From Bacillota bacterium (lineage in GTDB: Bacteria > Bacillota > Desulfotomaculia > Desulfotomaculales > Desulfallaceae), in NCBI GenBank assembly GCA_023439185.1, contig JAEXOR010000059.1:47739-111738 (forward strand): a stretch of DNA of 64,000 nt. The letters are read 5' to 3'. The notes beneath the pieces were generated by a model, which was given only the letters and a program-made list of their open reading frames with translations, was not told where the DNA came from and made no database searches. The translations under genes were made by a program, and so were the position numbers. Shown piece by piece: positions 14,026-22,753 of the stretch (positions within the stretch are counted from its first letter, which is position 1; every line of letters starts with the position of its first letter).

Positions 14026-16383
14026 TTAACCTCCACTTTTCAAACCGGTTTGCCAGGTCCGGTATCGCGTAACTGCCGGGACAGCCTTAAAATCCACCGA
14101 CCCGTGCTGGTGACCGGATTTGTCCCAGGCCCGCAGCCAAATCCAGTCGGGCAAGGCGTCGGTGTAATCTTCCGCCGGCCCGTCATATTGTTCGTCACGC
14201 TCCAGTATATTGACATATTGCTCTTCAATAAACCTCTGGGGCTTGTCGTCGGGAAAATCATATGTATAAACTTTCTCCAGCACAACGGGCGGTTCAATAA
14301 TCAACACGATCCGCGTTTGCACCGGCAAAAACCTCTGGATCAGGCCCTCGGCCAGTTCCCGGCCCCGGATGATCAGTTCTTCATCCAGCGTATCCGGAGT
14401 CAGGTACACGCCCACTGTGTCCCGGGCGCACCACGCGTCGTTATTTTTCCCTCCGGCGCCGGGCGCCCGGGTATCGTAAGTGTAGTGCACCCGATTGTCA
14501 AAGGCCTCTTTTCTTAATTTAACATGGGACAGCATTTCGGTATTGCGCGTGTCGACGGTGCAGGACAGGAAGGGGTATCCCCGACCCTGCTCCTCCGACG
14601 GCTCACGAAAATAACCCCGACGCTGGGAACGCCAGAATACCCGCAGATACCCCTTTGAATCCACCAGGGCCGCCGGCTCTTTGTCCTCGGCGGGATGTTC
14701 ATTGACCGGATAGCGTTGGTCCCATTCATTGCCGTCAAAGGTTTTGCGCCTGAGCTGCCACTGCCCCCTGGTGTTCCGGCTGTGAAAGAACAACCAGATC
14801 TTATTCTCCCAGACCACCGGGGCCGGCGACTCGTCGTAAGGCCCGGCGGTGACGACGCCCTCCCATGCAAGCCACCGGCTGCCGTCGAAGGTCCGGCAGC
14901 ACAGCCGGCTGCCCATCCCCTGCGGGCCAATAAAATCCTCACCGTAAAAGAGCCAAAGTACATTATTATATACAACGGCGGCGGGCGCCCAGTGGCGCAG
15001 GCCGGGAGTGGTAATCCGCAGGGGCGGCCCCCATTGGCCGCCGGTATAAACCCTGGCCCGGATATCGGTGGATTCCCGGCGGCCCGACTGCCAGAACAAC
15101 CACACCTGGCCGCCCAATACCGCCACGGCGGGGTTGGCATGATCCCCGGGATATGGCGTCAGGTTCCGGGCGGGTTGCGGCAAAGCGCCGTCCGGCGACA
15201 GGTCCGCCGCCCACCGGATCTCCCGCTTCCCCGGCGGGCCGGATTCGCAAAACAGCCACAACTGATCATCCACCGCTGCAACTGCGGGCGAGCCGGCGTT
15301 GGGCAGCGGGCTCCCGGGATCGTCATGGGGATACAGGTTTACCCGGCGCGGGAAGGTGCCGGGGTGATCAAGGTTTTGACACCAGATTTCGCGCCCGTTG
15401 TTTTGGCCGGCGTGCCAAAACAACCGGACGCTGCCGCCGGCGTCAACCGCACAGGCGGGACGCCCGTCATAGTTATCGGCCATGGTACACAGCGCCGGCA
15501 TTTGCCACGGGACCGCCGATTCACTGCGCGAAATGCTCCAGATATCCCACAGGTGCAGTGTTTCCGGGGCGTTACTCAGGCACACGTTATGTACAAACTC
15601 CTTGATCCGGCAATCCCACCCGGTGACCCTGTTCACCAGCGCCTGGAGACTGGGGATGGTGCCCACTTTCCGGTACAGTTCCGGGGCAAACATAATCTCC
15701 ATCCGCTGCGCGATCTCGTCCCTGGTCAGGTCCAGGTCCCAGCCGATATACCGGGCCAGGTGCGGCAGCAAACCGGCGCCGGTGTGCTGCACGTCATGCA
15801 GGCCGCGCAGGCCCTCGGCCCGGCTGCGCAAATAGTCCAGCGCGGCACCGCAGACCCCGAGATATCCGCGCAGCGGGCCGCGGCCCCTTTCATCGGGGGA
15901 TGGCTCGTCATAGTACCGGTAAACCCCGGGCAAAAGCCGGTAAAGCTGTTCGGTAAAACCGTATTCCGCCGCCGCCGTCGCCGAGGCGCGCAGGGACGGC
16001 CGGGCAGAGGGGGTGTCATCGACAAACAGGGCGTAGTAGTAACAGACTTCCGCTTCAACCCCCAGGTCCGCCACCGAGATGGTATATACCCGGTCGCCGC
16101 TGTCGGGGTCATCCTTCTCGCAAAGCGTCCCGCTGCTCCCGGGGGCCAGGCCCTCGTCAAGCCGGCGGGTGCGCGGCGCCTTCAGCGGAGCATACTCCGG
16201 GTCGCCGTCCGCCGGAACGCTCATATCCAGCACGCATACGCCGTCCTGCAGCCCTACGGGATACCGCCGCTGGCGCCGGAGCAATCTGAAACGCGTGGAC
16301 TGCGGCCCGGACGTCCGCCAGGTCCAGTCCAAATCGATGCATTGTTCGCCCAGGTTGGCCCTGGCATTCAGCTCAATGTCCAC
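14026..16383 (-). CDS. Tail protein I-like baseplate protein with beta-propeller
   Basis: 785 residues; GTG start with GGAGG at five bases, overlapping the baseplate J gene by eleven bases. The N-terminal ~140 residues form a fibronectin-like fold of unknown role. Residues about 148-275 match P2 gpI-type tail protein (LYRLLPGVYRYY, YLGVCGAALDYLRSRAEGL, LARYIGWDLDLTRDEIAQR, GTIPSLQALVNRVTGWDCRI). From about 300 to 620 there are six repeats with a core such as VRLFW, LWLFC, VWLFW, LWLFY, IWLFF, LRVFW, each followed by S/G-rich turns: a six-bladed propeller of the PLL/sialidase-like type. The last 130 residues are another domain. A lectin-like propeller on a wedge protein suggests glycan or surface binding. 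Confidence 0.8.
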   Translation of the reverse strand: MDIELNARANLGEQCIDLDWTWRTSGPQSTRFRLLRRQRRYPVGLQDGVCVLDMSVPADGDPEYAPLKAPRTRRLDEGLAPGSSGTLCEKDDPDSGDRVYTISVADLGVEAEVCYYYALFVDDTPSARPSLRASATAAAEYGFTEQLYRLLPGVYRYYDEPSPDERGRGPLRGYLGVCGAALDYLRSRAEGLRGLHDVQHTGAGLLPHLARYIGWDLDLTRDEIAQRMEIMFAPELYRKVGTIPSLQALVNRVTGWDCRIKEFVHNVCLSNAPETLHLWDIWSISRSESAVPWQMPALCTMADNYDGRPACAVDAGGSVRLFWHAGQNNGREIWCQNLDHPGTFPRRVNLYPHDDPGSPLPNAGSPAVAAVDDQLWLFCESGPPGKREIRWAADLSPDGALPQPARNLTPYPGDHANPAVAVLGGQVWLFWQSGRRESTDIRARVYTGGQWGPPLRITTPGLRHWAPAAVVYNNVLWLFYGEDFIGPQGMGSRLCCRTFDGSRWLAWEGVVTAGPYDESPAPVVWENKIWLFFHSRNTRGQWQLRRKTFDGNEWDQRYPVNEHPAEDKEPAALVDSKGYLRVFWRSQRRGYFREPSEEQGRGYPFLSCTVDTRNTEMLSHVKLRKEAFDNRVHYTYDTRAPGAGGKNNDAWCARDTVGVYLTPDTLDEELIIRGRELAEGLIQRFLPVQTRIVLIIEPPVVLEKVYTYDFPDDKPQRFIEEQYVNILERDEQYDGPAEDYTDALPDWIWLRAWDKSGHQHGSVDFKAVPAVTRYRTWQTGLKSGG

Positions 16384-17887
16384 TCTGGCCTCCTGTTACG
16401 TTAAACTCCATCCCGGACAAAAAGGGGATCTCGTTCCAGGCAAAACGCAGCACACCCCAAACGGGACGGGGGTCCAGTCCCTCCGGGGCGGGCGCAATCC
16501 GCTCGAATCCGGCAATGGTCACCCCTTCAACGCCTTCAATGGCTTCAATCACTTCATAGATCTTGCTGACATACAGTGTGCGGGCAAAATCCACTTGTTC
16601 GAACGCCAGCAGCCGGCGCACGGCCTCCTCCACATCCTGCCTGACGTACTCTCTTAAATACTGGGACTTGATGAACAAATCCCCTTTAATCATCACGCCC
16701 GTGTATACCGGGTCTTTAACCTCGATCAGCGTGCTGAGCATCCTTTTGTCCTCAAAATACAGCCGCAGATCTTCCTTCAGGGTATCGCTGGGCTTGCCGC
16801 CACCGGCCGGAGCCACGTACAGCTCCACTTTGTTCCAGCCGGCGGCCCGGGCCCGCACCTTGGCCACCCCGAAATCCCTGGCGTAGGCCTCATAGTCCTC
16901 CGCCGTCACCGCCCGGCTGCGGGCGCGGAATAGCTGCGGCCCCCGCAGCGCCGCCTGGGCGCAGTCTTCATGTTCCATGCCCCCGGACGCGGCATCGGGG
17001 TTGAAAACCAGTTTGAGATTGGAACCGGGGTCTGTGATTCCGCCGGCCTTGAAAACGGAATTACCCGGCACGTTCCCCTTGACCCCGCCGCCCGCCAGGT
17101 AGGAGGCGGTGATATTGTAGTGGCCCGGCGGGGGAATCCTGCCGAACCGGCCGTCGCCGAACTCGATCCAGGCCTCGTCGGTCTCGTCGTAACGCACCAC
17201 ATAATGTTTGGCGGCGGAATTGCTGTAAAAAACCGTATCCTTACGCTCCCACTTTTCCCCGTCCACATAAACTGCCAGTGAATCAACAATTAAAGGCGAT
17301 CCCGTCAGTTTGAAACGCTGCCCCGAAGCGCCGTCGGAAGAACCCACGGCCTCGTCTTTTAAGACGCTGTCCGCCTGGATCACCGGCAACCCCTCGTAAC
17401 AACGGTACGTTTTACCGTCGGTATGCTGTATTTCGGGCAGTGCCGCCAGGTCGATGGTCAGAGGCTTGCGCACATACCGGAAACTGACCGCGTCACCGCC
17501 GGCGCCTGTGACCTTAAATTCGGCATTGGTATCGATGGTTACCGTGCCGGCGGCCGGTTTGAAATCCGGCTTGAACAGCAGGGTCAGGTCCACGGAAGCG
17601 GGCTGCGGCGGGCGCAGCTCACACCCGATCAGGCGCAGCAGGTTCATTACGCTGCGGCGTTCCACGGCGGTATCCAGAAAGCTCTCGTTGGCGATGCGGT
17701 CCTGGTAGTAAAGGATTAGATCGCCCATGTAGGCAAACAGCTCCAGGAGCACCACGCCGGGATCGTTGGCCGAATGGTCGGTCCACTCCGGCAGCTTCTG
17801 CCTGGCCAGATCCAGCATCGCCCGGCGCAGCGATTCATAATCCTTGTCGGTATAAACAATCTGGGGACGGTCGGACATATTACTCAT
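16373..17887 (-). CDS. Baseplate J-like protein (Afp11-type)
   Basis: 504 residues. Baseplate wedge component. N-terminal motif IVYTDKDYESLRRAMLDLAR, the HSANDPGVVLLELFAYMGDLILYYQDRIANESFL block and the AVTAEDYEAYARD motif are those of the 'putative baseplate assembly protein' branch of the J family used by Afp and PVC systems. GGGAGG lies nine bases before the ATG. Follows the gp25 gene by two bases. Confidence 0.92.
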   Translation of the reverse strand: MSNMSDRPQIVYTDKDYESLRRAMLDLARQKLPEWTDHSANDPGVVLLELFAYMGDLILYYQDRIANESFLDTAVERRSVMNLLRLIGCELRPPQPASVDLTLLFKPDFKPAAGTVTIDTNAEFKVTGAGGDAVSFRYVRKPLTIDLAALPEIQHTDGKTYRCYEGLPVIQADSVLKDEAVGSSDGASGQRFKLTGSPLIVDSLAVYVDGEKWERKDTVFYSNSAAKHYVVRYDETDEAWIEFGDGRFGRIPPPGHYNITASYLAGGGVKGNVPGNSVFKAGGITDPGSNLKLVFNPDAASGGMEHEDCAQAALRGPQLFRARSRAVTAEDYEAYARDFGVAKVRARAAGWNKVELYVAPAGGGKPSDTLKEDLRLYFEDKRMLSTLIEVKDPVYTGVMIKGDLFIKSQYLREYVRQDVEEAVRRLLAFEQVDFARTLYVSKIYEVIEAIEGVEGVTIAGFERIAPAPEGLDPRPVWGVLRFAWNEIPFLSGMEFNVTGGQSGH

Positions 17888-17889
17888 CT

Positions 17890-18264
17890 TCAGATTCCTC
17901 CCAGCCCGATGGGCACCGATAAACTCTGCGGCTGCTGCGTCCGGCCGGCTATGTACCGGACTTCAACGGATAGCACGCCCTCCTGCTGCGTTACCGTCAC
18001 ACTCTGTACCAGCGCCTCAGGTTCCCAGCGGCCGATGGCTTTGGCAATTTGATGCTGCATGATAGCCCGCAGGACGTCGTTGTTGGGGTCGTGGAGCAAC
18101 TGGCGCAGCCCGCCGCCGTAATCGCGGTGCATCACCCGCTCCCCGATGCCGGTCAGCAGCAGGTGTTTGATATTTTCCTTTAACTTTTCCGATCCGCCGG
18201 TGAGGGCCGTCCGGCCCCGATCGGTGCGGAAGGGAAAAGAAAAACCGCGCATTTGTTCACTCAT
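17890..18264 (-). CDS. Baseplate gp25-like protein (Afp9-type)
   Basis: 124 residues. gp25/lysozyme-like fold that clamps the wedge to the sheath. Diagnostic: GFSFPFRTDRGRTALTGG, KENIKHLLLTGIGERVMHRDYGGGLRQLL and the following RAIMQHQIAKAIGRWEP. Full length for the family. No catalytic role expected. Confidence 0.9.
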   Translation of the reverse strand: MSEQMRGFSFPFRTDRGRTALTGGSEKLKENIKHLLLTGIGERVMHRDYGGGLRQLLHDPNNDVLRAIMQHQIAKAIGRWEPEALVQSVTVTQQEGVLSVEVRYIAGRTQQPQSLSVPIGLGGI

Positions 18265-18276
18265 GGCCTGTCACCT

Positions 18277-18531
18277 TCATTTGATTTTACCCACACCGGT
18301 TTGCGTTCCCGTTCCCATTCCGGTTCCTGTCTGGGCCGCCGCTGTGCCCGTAGTGGTCACGGTAACCGTAACATCGGTGGTAACCTCCGTTACATCTCCG
18401 CTTTTCACGAATTGGTCGATGGCGTCGGCCAGAGCGGCGGCCACCTCTTCCACGCTCCGTTCCGGCTCCTCTTCACGAACCCGCAAAGCTTCGATGATCT
18501 GTTTTTTAAGCGTCTCTTTGTTTAATGGCAT
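18277..18531 (-). CDS. Small eCIS protein with Thr/Val-Gly/Thr-rich tail
   Basis: 84 residues from the ATG at 18531 (a TTG three codons upstream overlaps the spike gene stop). The first 55 residues are helical and acidic; the last 30 alternate T, V, G and Q (TDVTVTVTTTGTAAAQTGTG). It lies between the spike (gpV) and gp25 genes, where Afp-type clusters carry the PAAR tip gene, but no PAAR signature is present. The Gly/Thr-rich tail could be a flexible linker. Function unknown. Confidence 0.55.
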   Translation of the reverse strand: MPLNKETLKKQIIEALRVREEEPERSVEEVAAALADAIDQFVKSGDVTEVTTDVTVTVTTTGTAAAQTGTGMGTGTQTGVGKIK

Positions 18532-18536
18532 GGCTG

Positions 18537-19265
18537 TCAATCCGTCGTATTCTGTGTGGACAGGATCTGCCGCAGTGATGCCGATAAAGTCTGCAACGAG
18601 GCGGCTTCGGTTGCCGGATTACCGCTGGGGCCCACCCCGGTGGGATGCGTGTGTTGTTTTACAATATCAATTAATTCCTCCAGCTTGCTTTTCAAGGTCT
18701 CTCCCAACACCAGAGGTTCACTGGCCCCGCCCCGGGTGCCCAGGGAAATTTTTTTACTGACTATAGACATGTCATCCCCCTTGTCGGTAATGGTAATTTT
18801 CCCGTCCTGGTCTATTTCGACGGTTGAGCCGGACTTGTGCAAAATGATGATCTTTTCCTCGCTGTCGCTATCGTCCAGTTGAATCACATGCCCGGAAAAG
18901 GTGCGGATGACTTTTTGAAACCTGTCCGGCGCCTTGGCGTCCGTGTTGAAAGGCGTCTTATCCTTCGGGTACCAGACCCCGGTCCAGATGGGGTTGTTGA
19001 TATCGCCGGCGCCGAATTCCACCCATAAATTGTCCCCCACCTCCGGGATGAAGAAAAAACCCGGCGGATAGCATGGTTTGGCCGTAACCTGGATGGGCCG
19101 CTGACTCTGGCTGTCCGGCGTCTCTTCCAGGATACCGTGCACCTCCACCAAAAGCTCGCCCCGGTGGGAGCCGTCCGGAGGCTCATTATCCAGCACTACC
19201 CCGGGATATTTGCCGTAGTATTTTTTTACGGCGTCCTCTTGTTGATGGTCTGCTGCTTTGTACAT
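18537..19265 (-). CDS. Baseplate assembly protein V / spike (gp5-VgrG-like)
   Basis: 242 residues, AGAGGAG ribosome site. The N-terminal OB-fold of gpV/gp5 type is seen (YGKYPGVVLDN, GRLLVEV-like strand, PPGFFFIPEVGDNLWVEFGAGDINNPIWTGV at about 65-100), followed by a beta-helix-like stretch with repeated short strands (VIQLDDSDSE, IILHKSGSTVEID, KITITDKGDDMSI). A C-terminal helical tail follows. It corresponds to the C-terminal half of Afp8; the hub half is the preceding separate gene. Confidence 0.88.
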   Translation of the reverse strand: MYKAADHQQEDAVKKYYGKYPGVVLDNEPPDGSHRGELLVEVHGILEETPDSQSQRPIQVTAKPCYPPGFFFIPEVGDNLWVEFGAGDINNPIWTGVWYPKDKTPFNTDAKAPDRFQKVIRTFSGHVIQLDDSDSEEKIIILHKSGSTVEIDQDGKITITDKGDDMSIVSKKISLGTRGGASEPLVLGETLKSKLEELIDIVKQHTHPTGVGPSGNPATEAASLQTLSASLRQILSTQNTTD

Positions 19266-19274
19266 AATCTCCTC

Positions 19275-20414
19275 TTATCGCCGGCATTGAAATTCGGTGC
19301 GGTAGCCTTCCCGGTTCAACACGTGCCGCACACCGGACAGGTACCAGATCCCGGAAAAACGGCCCCCCACGTCGGCAATGCCGATGGTGGACTGGGCATG
19401 AATGCGGTGGTTGCCGGCGGTGCTCCCGCCGGCGCGCATGCCGTGGATACTGGTGCTGAACTGGTTATCGGCCCGCCGGTTCAATTCATCCTGGGTGGTG
19501 AAACCAGGCGTAACCTCGCGTTCCACGCTCCCCAGTTCGTCCCTTAGCTGCCGGGAAACTGTTTCCGCGGCCGACAGCAAGCCCTTGATGGACCGGGCCC
19601 GTTCCGGATAACGGCCGCAAAACCGGGCCAGGTTCTCATCCTCGAAACTGTCCGCGGTATCGCCCACCGTTTCCACCGGCGCCGTCACCTGCTGAATACA
19701 CTGCCCGGTATCAAAATCGGTGCCGGCAAAAACGCGGGGCAGTTGAATTTTGGCCGTGTCGGCGGCGGCCTCAAAGGTAAGCAGGCAGTTGGCCGCGCCG
19801 GATCTGCCGTGATACAGCGTCACTGCCGGTTCCGCTTGCATGATCTTATATTGCGCTTTGAAATGAAGCTCGTCCTTTTGCTCGCCGTTCATCACGAACA
19901 TCTCGCAACCATAAGCCGCCCCCAGCCTGAGCAGGAACGCCAGGTCGGTTTCGTCCTGCTGACGGATGCCGTTGCCCCTAAAATCGGGGTCCCCTTTCAG
20001 TTCCACCTTGATATCGCCCTTGCTGAAATATGCTCCGGCGATATCACGCACGATCTTTTCCAGCGCAGTATCGGTCCAGACCCGGTTTCTTTTCCGCAAC
20101 CCCATGTTCATGCTCCGGTCGAAGGCCAACAGCCGCAAAGCCGGCACGCCCCGCCGGGGAAAGCTGCCCTCCACCTTGGAGATGCGGCCCCGGAAGAGTA
20201 CCGAATGATCGCTGACGGTGCCCAGGTCCGTTTCCACCTCCATCCCTTCCCGCAGGGCGTGGCTGAATACCTTGAAGGGATCGGTCATCTCGATGGTCAG
20301 TTGGTCCGGTCCGCTGCCGCTTTCCTCCACCGTCAGGGAGGACAGGTCGGAGGACAAATCATAAGCAACGCCGCCGGCCTTGATTGAGACGCGGTAATAA
20401 AGGTCGTTATTCAC
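19275..20414 (-). CDS. Late control gene D-like hub protein
   Basis: 379 residues from a GTG at 20414, selected because GGAGG lies five bases upstream; an open frame further upstream overlaps the LysM gene and is spurious. Contains the gpD/gp27-like hub fold: LTVEESGSGPDQLTIEMTDP, an EGMEVETDLG strand, LRLLAFDRSMN and the typical AYGCEMFVMNGEQKDELHF segment. With the next gene it makes the VgrG-like hub plus spike (Afp8 split in two). Confidence 0.88.
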   Translation of the reverse strand: MNNDLYYRVSIKAGGVAYDLSSDLSSLTVEESGSGPDQLTIEMTDPFKVFSHALREGMEVETDLGTVSDHSVLFRGRISKVEGSFPRRGVPALRLLAFDRSMNMGLRKRNRVWTDTALEKIVRDIAGAYFSKGDIKVELKGDPDFRGNGIRQQDETDLAFLLRLGAAYGCEMFVMNGEQKDELHFKAQYKIMQAEPAVTLYHGRSGAANCLLTFEAAADTAKIQLPRVFAGTDFDTGQCIQQVTAPVETVGDTADSFEDENLARFCGRYPERARSIKGLLSAAETVSRQLRDELGSVEREVTPGFTTQDELNRRADNQFSTSIHGMRAGGSTAGNHRIHAQSTIGIADVGGRFSGIWYLSGVRHVLNREGYRTEFQCRR

Positions 20415-20416
20415 TT

Positions 20417-20710
20417 TTACCTCCGGGGCGTGCGGGTGGCCACCCGGATGGGCGGGATCACCAGGGTATCGCCCGCCTTCCAGTCCAGGGGAAACCGGGG
20501 CGGGTTGGCGTCGGCAATGCGCCACCACAGATCCTCACGCCCATAGTAGTGCGCTGCCAGTTGGTCCAGGGTTTCATTCCCCACCAGCGTATGTATAATG
20601 CCGTCCGGGTAAGTTTCCAAAGAAATGGCGGGACGCTGGGCCAAACTTACCCGGCCGTTTTTTTCCACCGTATCCAGTCCGTAATACCTGGAATAAATTA
20701 AAACAGGCAT
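20417..20710 (-). CDS. LysM / tail protein X-like hub protein
   Basis: 97 residues. A LysM-like domain of the tail-X type covers about residues 35-90 (HTLVGNETLDQLAAHYYGREDLWWRIADANPP, GDTLVIPP). In Afp/PVC systems Afp7 carries an N-terminal CIS tube-like domain and a C-terminal LysM; here this second half is its own gene. AGAGGTG ribosome site. Confidence 0.88.
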   Translation of the reverse strand: MPVLIYSRYYGLDTVEKNGRVSLAQRPAISLETYPDGIIHTLVGNETLDQLAAHYYGREDLWWRIADANPPRFPLDWKAGDTLVIPPIRVATRTPRR

Positions 20711-20719
20711 TCGTCACCT

Positions 20720-21301
20720 CTAAAATGGCCTGATATTTTGGATGCCCAGGGCAGCCAGGGCGTTTCTGTGCCCTCTGTCCAGGGTGTGGAACTTATTATC
20801 CTTTTCCTCGATCACCGTCAGGGTGATTTGCGCCTCGGCCCGCACCGGGGCCAGGACGCTGTTGAACTGCGTTTCGGTGATATTCATCCCGGTAACCACG
20901 CATTCCAGGATTTTGGTCCCGAAACCGAAAACGCAGGTGGGCGGCGAACTGATCCTGCGGCCTTCCTCGCCGCCGCCTATGACGGCCCAGGCATCGGCTT
21001 TGGGGTACAGGAACGAGCGCAGCTTGGCCAGTTCCGTGGATATTCCGTTGTCCACCGGCGTGGGGTTGAGGGCGTTTAAGCCCTTTTCAAGGCCGTGCAA
21101 CTTAATATCAAAGGTGATGGTCCGGTCGCCGCCACCGGTATAAATTTTGCCCGGCGTATCCTCACTGAGGCTTGTCTGGCGCTCGGCGTAATTTACCGCC
21201 TTGTTGTCACTGATGGATTCCGGGTTAAACTGGAAGGTAACGATTAACGGCGGCATAACCTCCACGTTGGCCAGAAACCCGCGCAGCACCTGTTTTTCCA
21301 C
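20720..21301 (-). CDS. CIS tube-domain hub protein (Afp7 N-terminal-like)
   Basis: 193 residues, GTG start preceded by GAAGGAG. Matches the contractile-injection-system tube protein domain: LIVTFQFNPESISDNKAVNYAERQ, GGGDRTITFDIKLHG, PPTCVFGFGTKILECVVTGMNITETQF and the closing AEAQITLTVIEE. Bridges the inner tube to the hub. The LysM part lies in the next gene, ten bases away. Confidence 0.88.
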   Translation of the reverse strand: MEKQVLRGFLANVEVMPPLIVTFQFNPESISDNKAVNYAERQTSLSEDTPGKIYTGGGDRTITFDIKLHGLEKGLNALNPTPVDNGISTELAKLRSFLYPKADAWAVIGGGEEGRRISSPPTCVFGFGTKILECVVTGMNITETQFNSVLAPVRAEAQITLTVIEEKDNKFHTLDRGHRNALAALGIQNIRPF

Positions 21302-21341
21302 TGCTGTTAACTCCTTCGGGCATTACTTTTTCAGCACGTTT

Positions 21342-22508
21342 TTAGCGCAGCAGGCCCAGCCTGAAGCGTTCCTCCTCGGCCAGCTTGCGCATTTTCTGCA
21401 TATACAGCCGCACAACGCTGTCGCTGACCGGAACCTCCGGGGCCGGTATTTCCGGCATTCCCGGCATACCCGGCCTGTGTGCCGGAGCCAGCGCATATGG
21501 CCGGGCCTCTTCTTCCCGCTTCTTTACCACTTCCGCCACCTCGCGTTTAACCGTACGGCTGATCACTTCCATCACCAGGCCCAGCCCCTGCAGAGGCACG
21601 GGTCCGGGGGCAGTGGTATCGTAAAGTGTATTTCCGGGTGTATCACCGATGCCGGACACGCCCTGGTATTCCCGCAAGGATGTGGTATCCGGCCCAAGAC
21701 CGTGGAGAGCGCCTGGAAACCCCCATGCCGGGGGCGTATGCGAAAAGCGCAGCGGCATTAATCCGCGCAGTCGGCCGGGAACCGGCAACCCCTGCGGCAT
21801 TGTCCTTTGCCGGCGGCCGGAAACCGGCAATTCCGGCGGCACTGCTCCCTGCAGGGAACCGGGAACCGGAACACGCGGCGGCTCCGCTTCCCGCAGACGG
21901 TTGGAAACCAGTGGAAAACCGGTTCCTGAGCCGGCCACACCCGGCCCGGGCACTGTTCCGGTATCCGGCGCGGACAGATTGCCCGCCGGCCGGGCCGCGC
22001 CTGCATGGTATGGCAAACTCTGCAGCTGCCTGCTCTGCGGCAGCCCCGCTACCGCTATTGCTCCAGGTCCTGTCACTGCTCCCGTTCCTGCCCTTGCTCT
22101 GCTGACAACTTCTGCTCTTCCGGCGCCGGGCAGGATCTGGCAGCCCGCTTTACCCGGGCCGGCGCCGAGCGTCTGAAACGCCAGGGCAAGGGCCACGGGC
22201 GGCTGCGCCTGTGGCTGCCCGGAGCCGGGCGCTGCCAAAGGGGCGGCGGTCGGAACAACTGCCGCGGCAGTGCGCGAAACCGGTTCATCCGGCCGTTCCA
22301 GCCAGCGCGGCGTCAGCCAGGGCAGCGCCGCCGGCAAGCTTAAAGTCCCCGCCGCCTGCGGCCATCGCCCGCCCAAAGCCATAAAAGGCGCCATCCCCCG
22401 GAGCAGCAGGCCGCCCGGCATGCGCTGCCTGCGCCGGACCGTAAGCTGCAGTCCCCATCCGATGCCCGGATAATCCGGCGTCCATGCCGTCCCGCTCTCT
22501 TCCGCCAT
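21342..22508 (-). CDS. Pro/Gly/Ala-rich eCIS protein in tape-measure position
   Basis: 388 residues from the ATG at 22508 (AGAGG nine bases upstream; an in-frame TTG overlaps the previous stop). About residues 20-300 are low complexity, rich in P, G, A, R and L, with approximate repeats of PVPGRLRG, VSGRRQR and PVPGSLQG. The C-terminus (about 305-388) is structured: a charged helix ISRTVKREVAEVVKKREEE and a final VVRLYMQKMRKLAEEERFRLGLL. It sits between the chaperone/DUF6760 genes and the tube-domain hub gene, where phages and Afp14 encode the length ruler, but lacks long coiled coil. Other frames here are also open because of high GC; overlap with the previous gene supports this frame. Confidence 0.6.
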   Translation of the reverse strand: MAEESGTAWTPDYPGIGWGLQLTVRRRQRMPGGLLLRGMAPFMALGGRWPQAAGTLSLPAALPWLTPRWLERPDEPVSRTAAAVVPTAAPLAAPGSGQPQAQPPVALALAFQTLGAGPGKAGCQILPGAGRAEVVSRARAGTGAVTGPGAIAVAGLPQSRQLQSLPYHAGAARPAGNLSAPDTGTVPGPGVAGSGTGFPLVSNRLREAEPPRVPVPGSLQGAVPPELPVSGRRQRTMPQGLPVPGRLRGLMPLRFSHTPPAWGFPGALHGLGPDTTSLREYQGVSGIGDTPGNTLYDTTAPGPVPLQGLGLVMEVISRTVKREVAEVVKKREEEARPYALAPAHRPGMPGMPEIPAPEVPVSDSVVRLYMQKMRKLAEEERFRLGLLR

Positions 22509-22513
22509 CGGTT

Positions 22514-22753
22514 TCAACCTCTTTTCAACCGGTCGGTCAAATTTTCCCAGGCCCGGTTATCCTCGTCGATCCTTTCGGCCAGCATCCGTACGAAAGCCTG
22601 CCGCTCATCGACCGCCAGCTTCATGATTTCCGACCACGGCCAGTGCAGGTGGTAGGCCAGGTAAAAGACCTCCTGGCGCAGCCGGTTCCCACCGCCCGGC
22701 GTTAGACGAAAAAATTGGTCACGTCCATAACTCCCTGGAAGGAGGTCCCGCAT
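22514..22753 (-). CDS. DUF6760-like small eCIS protein, possibly made by frameshift
   Basis: The conserved part (GNRLRQEVFYLAYHLHWPWSEIMKLAVDERQAFVRMLAE) resembles the DUF6760 family found in eCIS clusters. The conserved block begins only after the stop of the upstream gene, in the -1 frame; no ATG, GTG or TTG lies at that point. ATG at 22753 and GTG at 22774 both lie inside the upstream gene. The alternative is expression as the C-terminal part of a -1 frameshift product (see 22681-22714), giving a fusion of about 318 residues. Start therefore uncertain. Confidence 0.65.
   Translation of the reverse strand: MRDLLPGSYGRDQFFRLTPGGGNRLRQEVFYLAYHLHWPWSEIMKLAVDERQAFVRMLAERIDEDNRAWENLTDRLKRG
22681..22714 (-). 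promoter_or_regulatory. Candidate -1 ribosomal frameshift signal
   Basis: Read on the minus strand in the frame of the gp26-like gene, T TTT TTC (22714-22708) is a canonical X-XXY-YYZ slippery heptamer, three bases before the TAA stop. After a 7-base spacer a GCCGG/CCGGC hairpin (22700-22696 with 22685-22681) can form. A -1 slip enters the DUF6760 frame exactly at its conserved block. Confidence 0.5.

Noticed and set aside
14695..16404. 569-codon open frame on the plus strand opposite the gpI/propeller gene
   Set aside because: Shadow frame of a GC-rich gene; Pro/Gly/Arg-rich product without any domain, while the minus frame shows clear conserved motifs.
21649..22176. Plus-strand frames opposite the Pro/Ala-rich eCIS gene
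   Set aside because: Low-complexity GC-rich DNA keeps several frames open; overlap and spacing with neighbours favour the minus frame.
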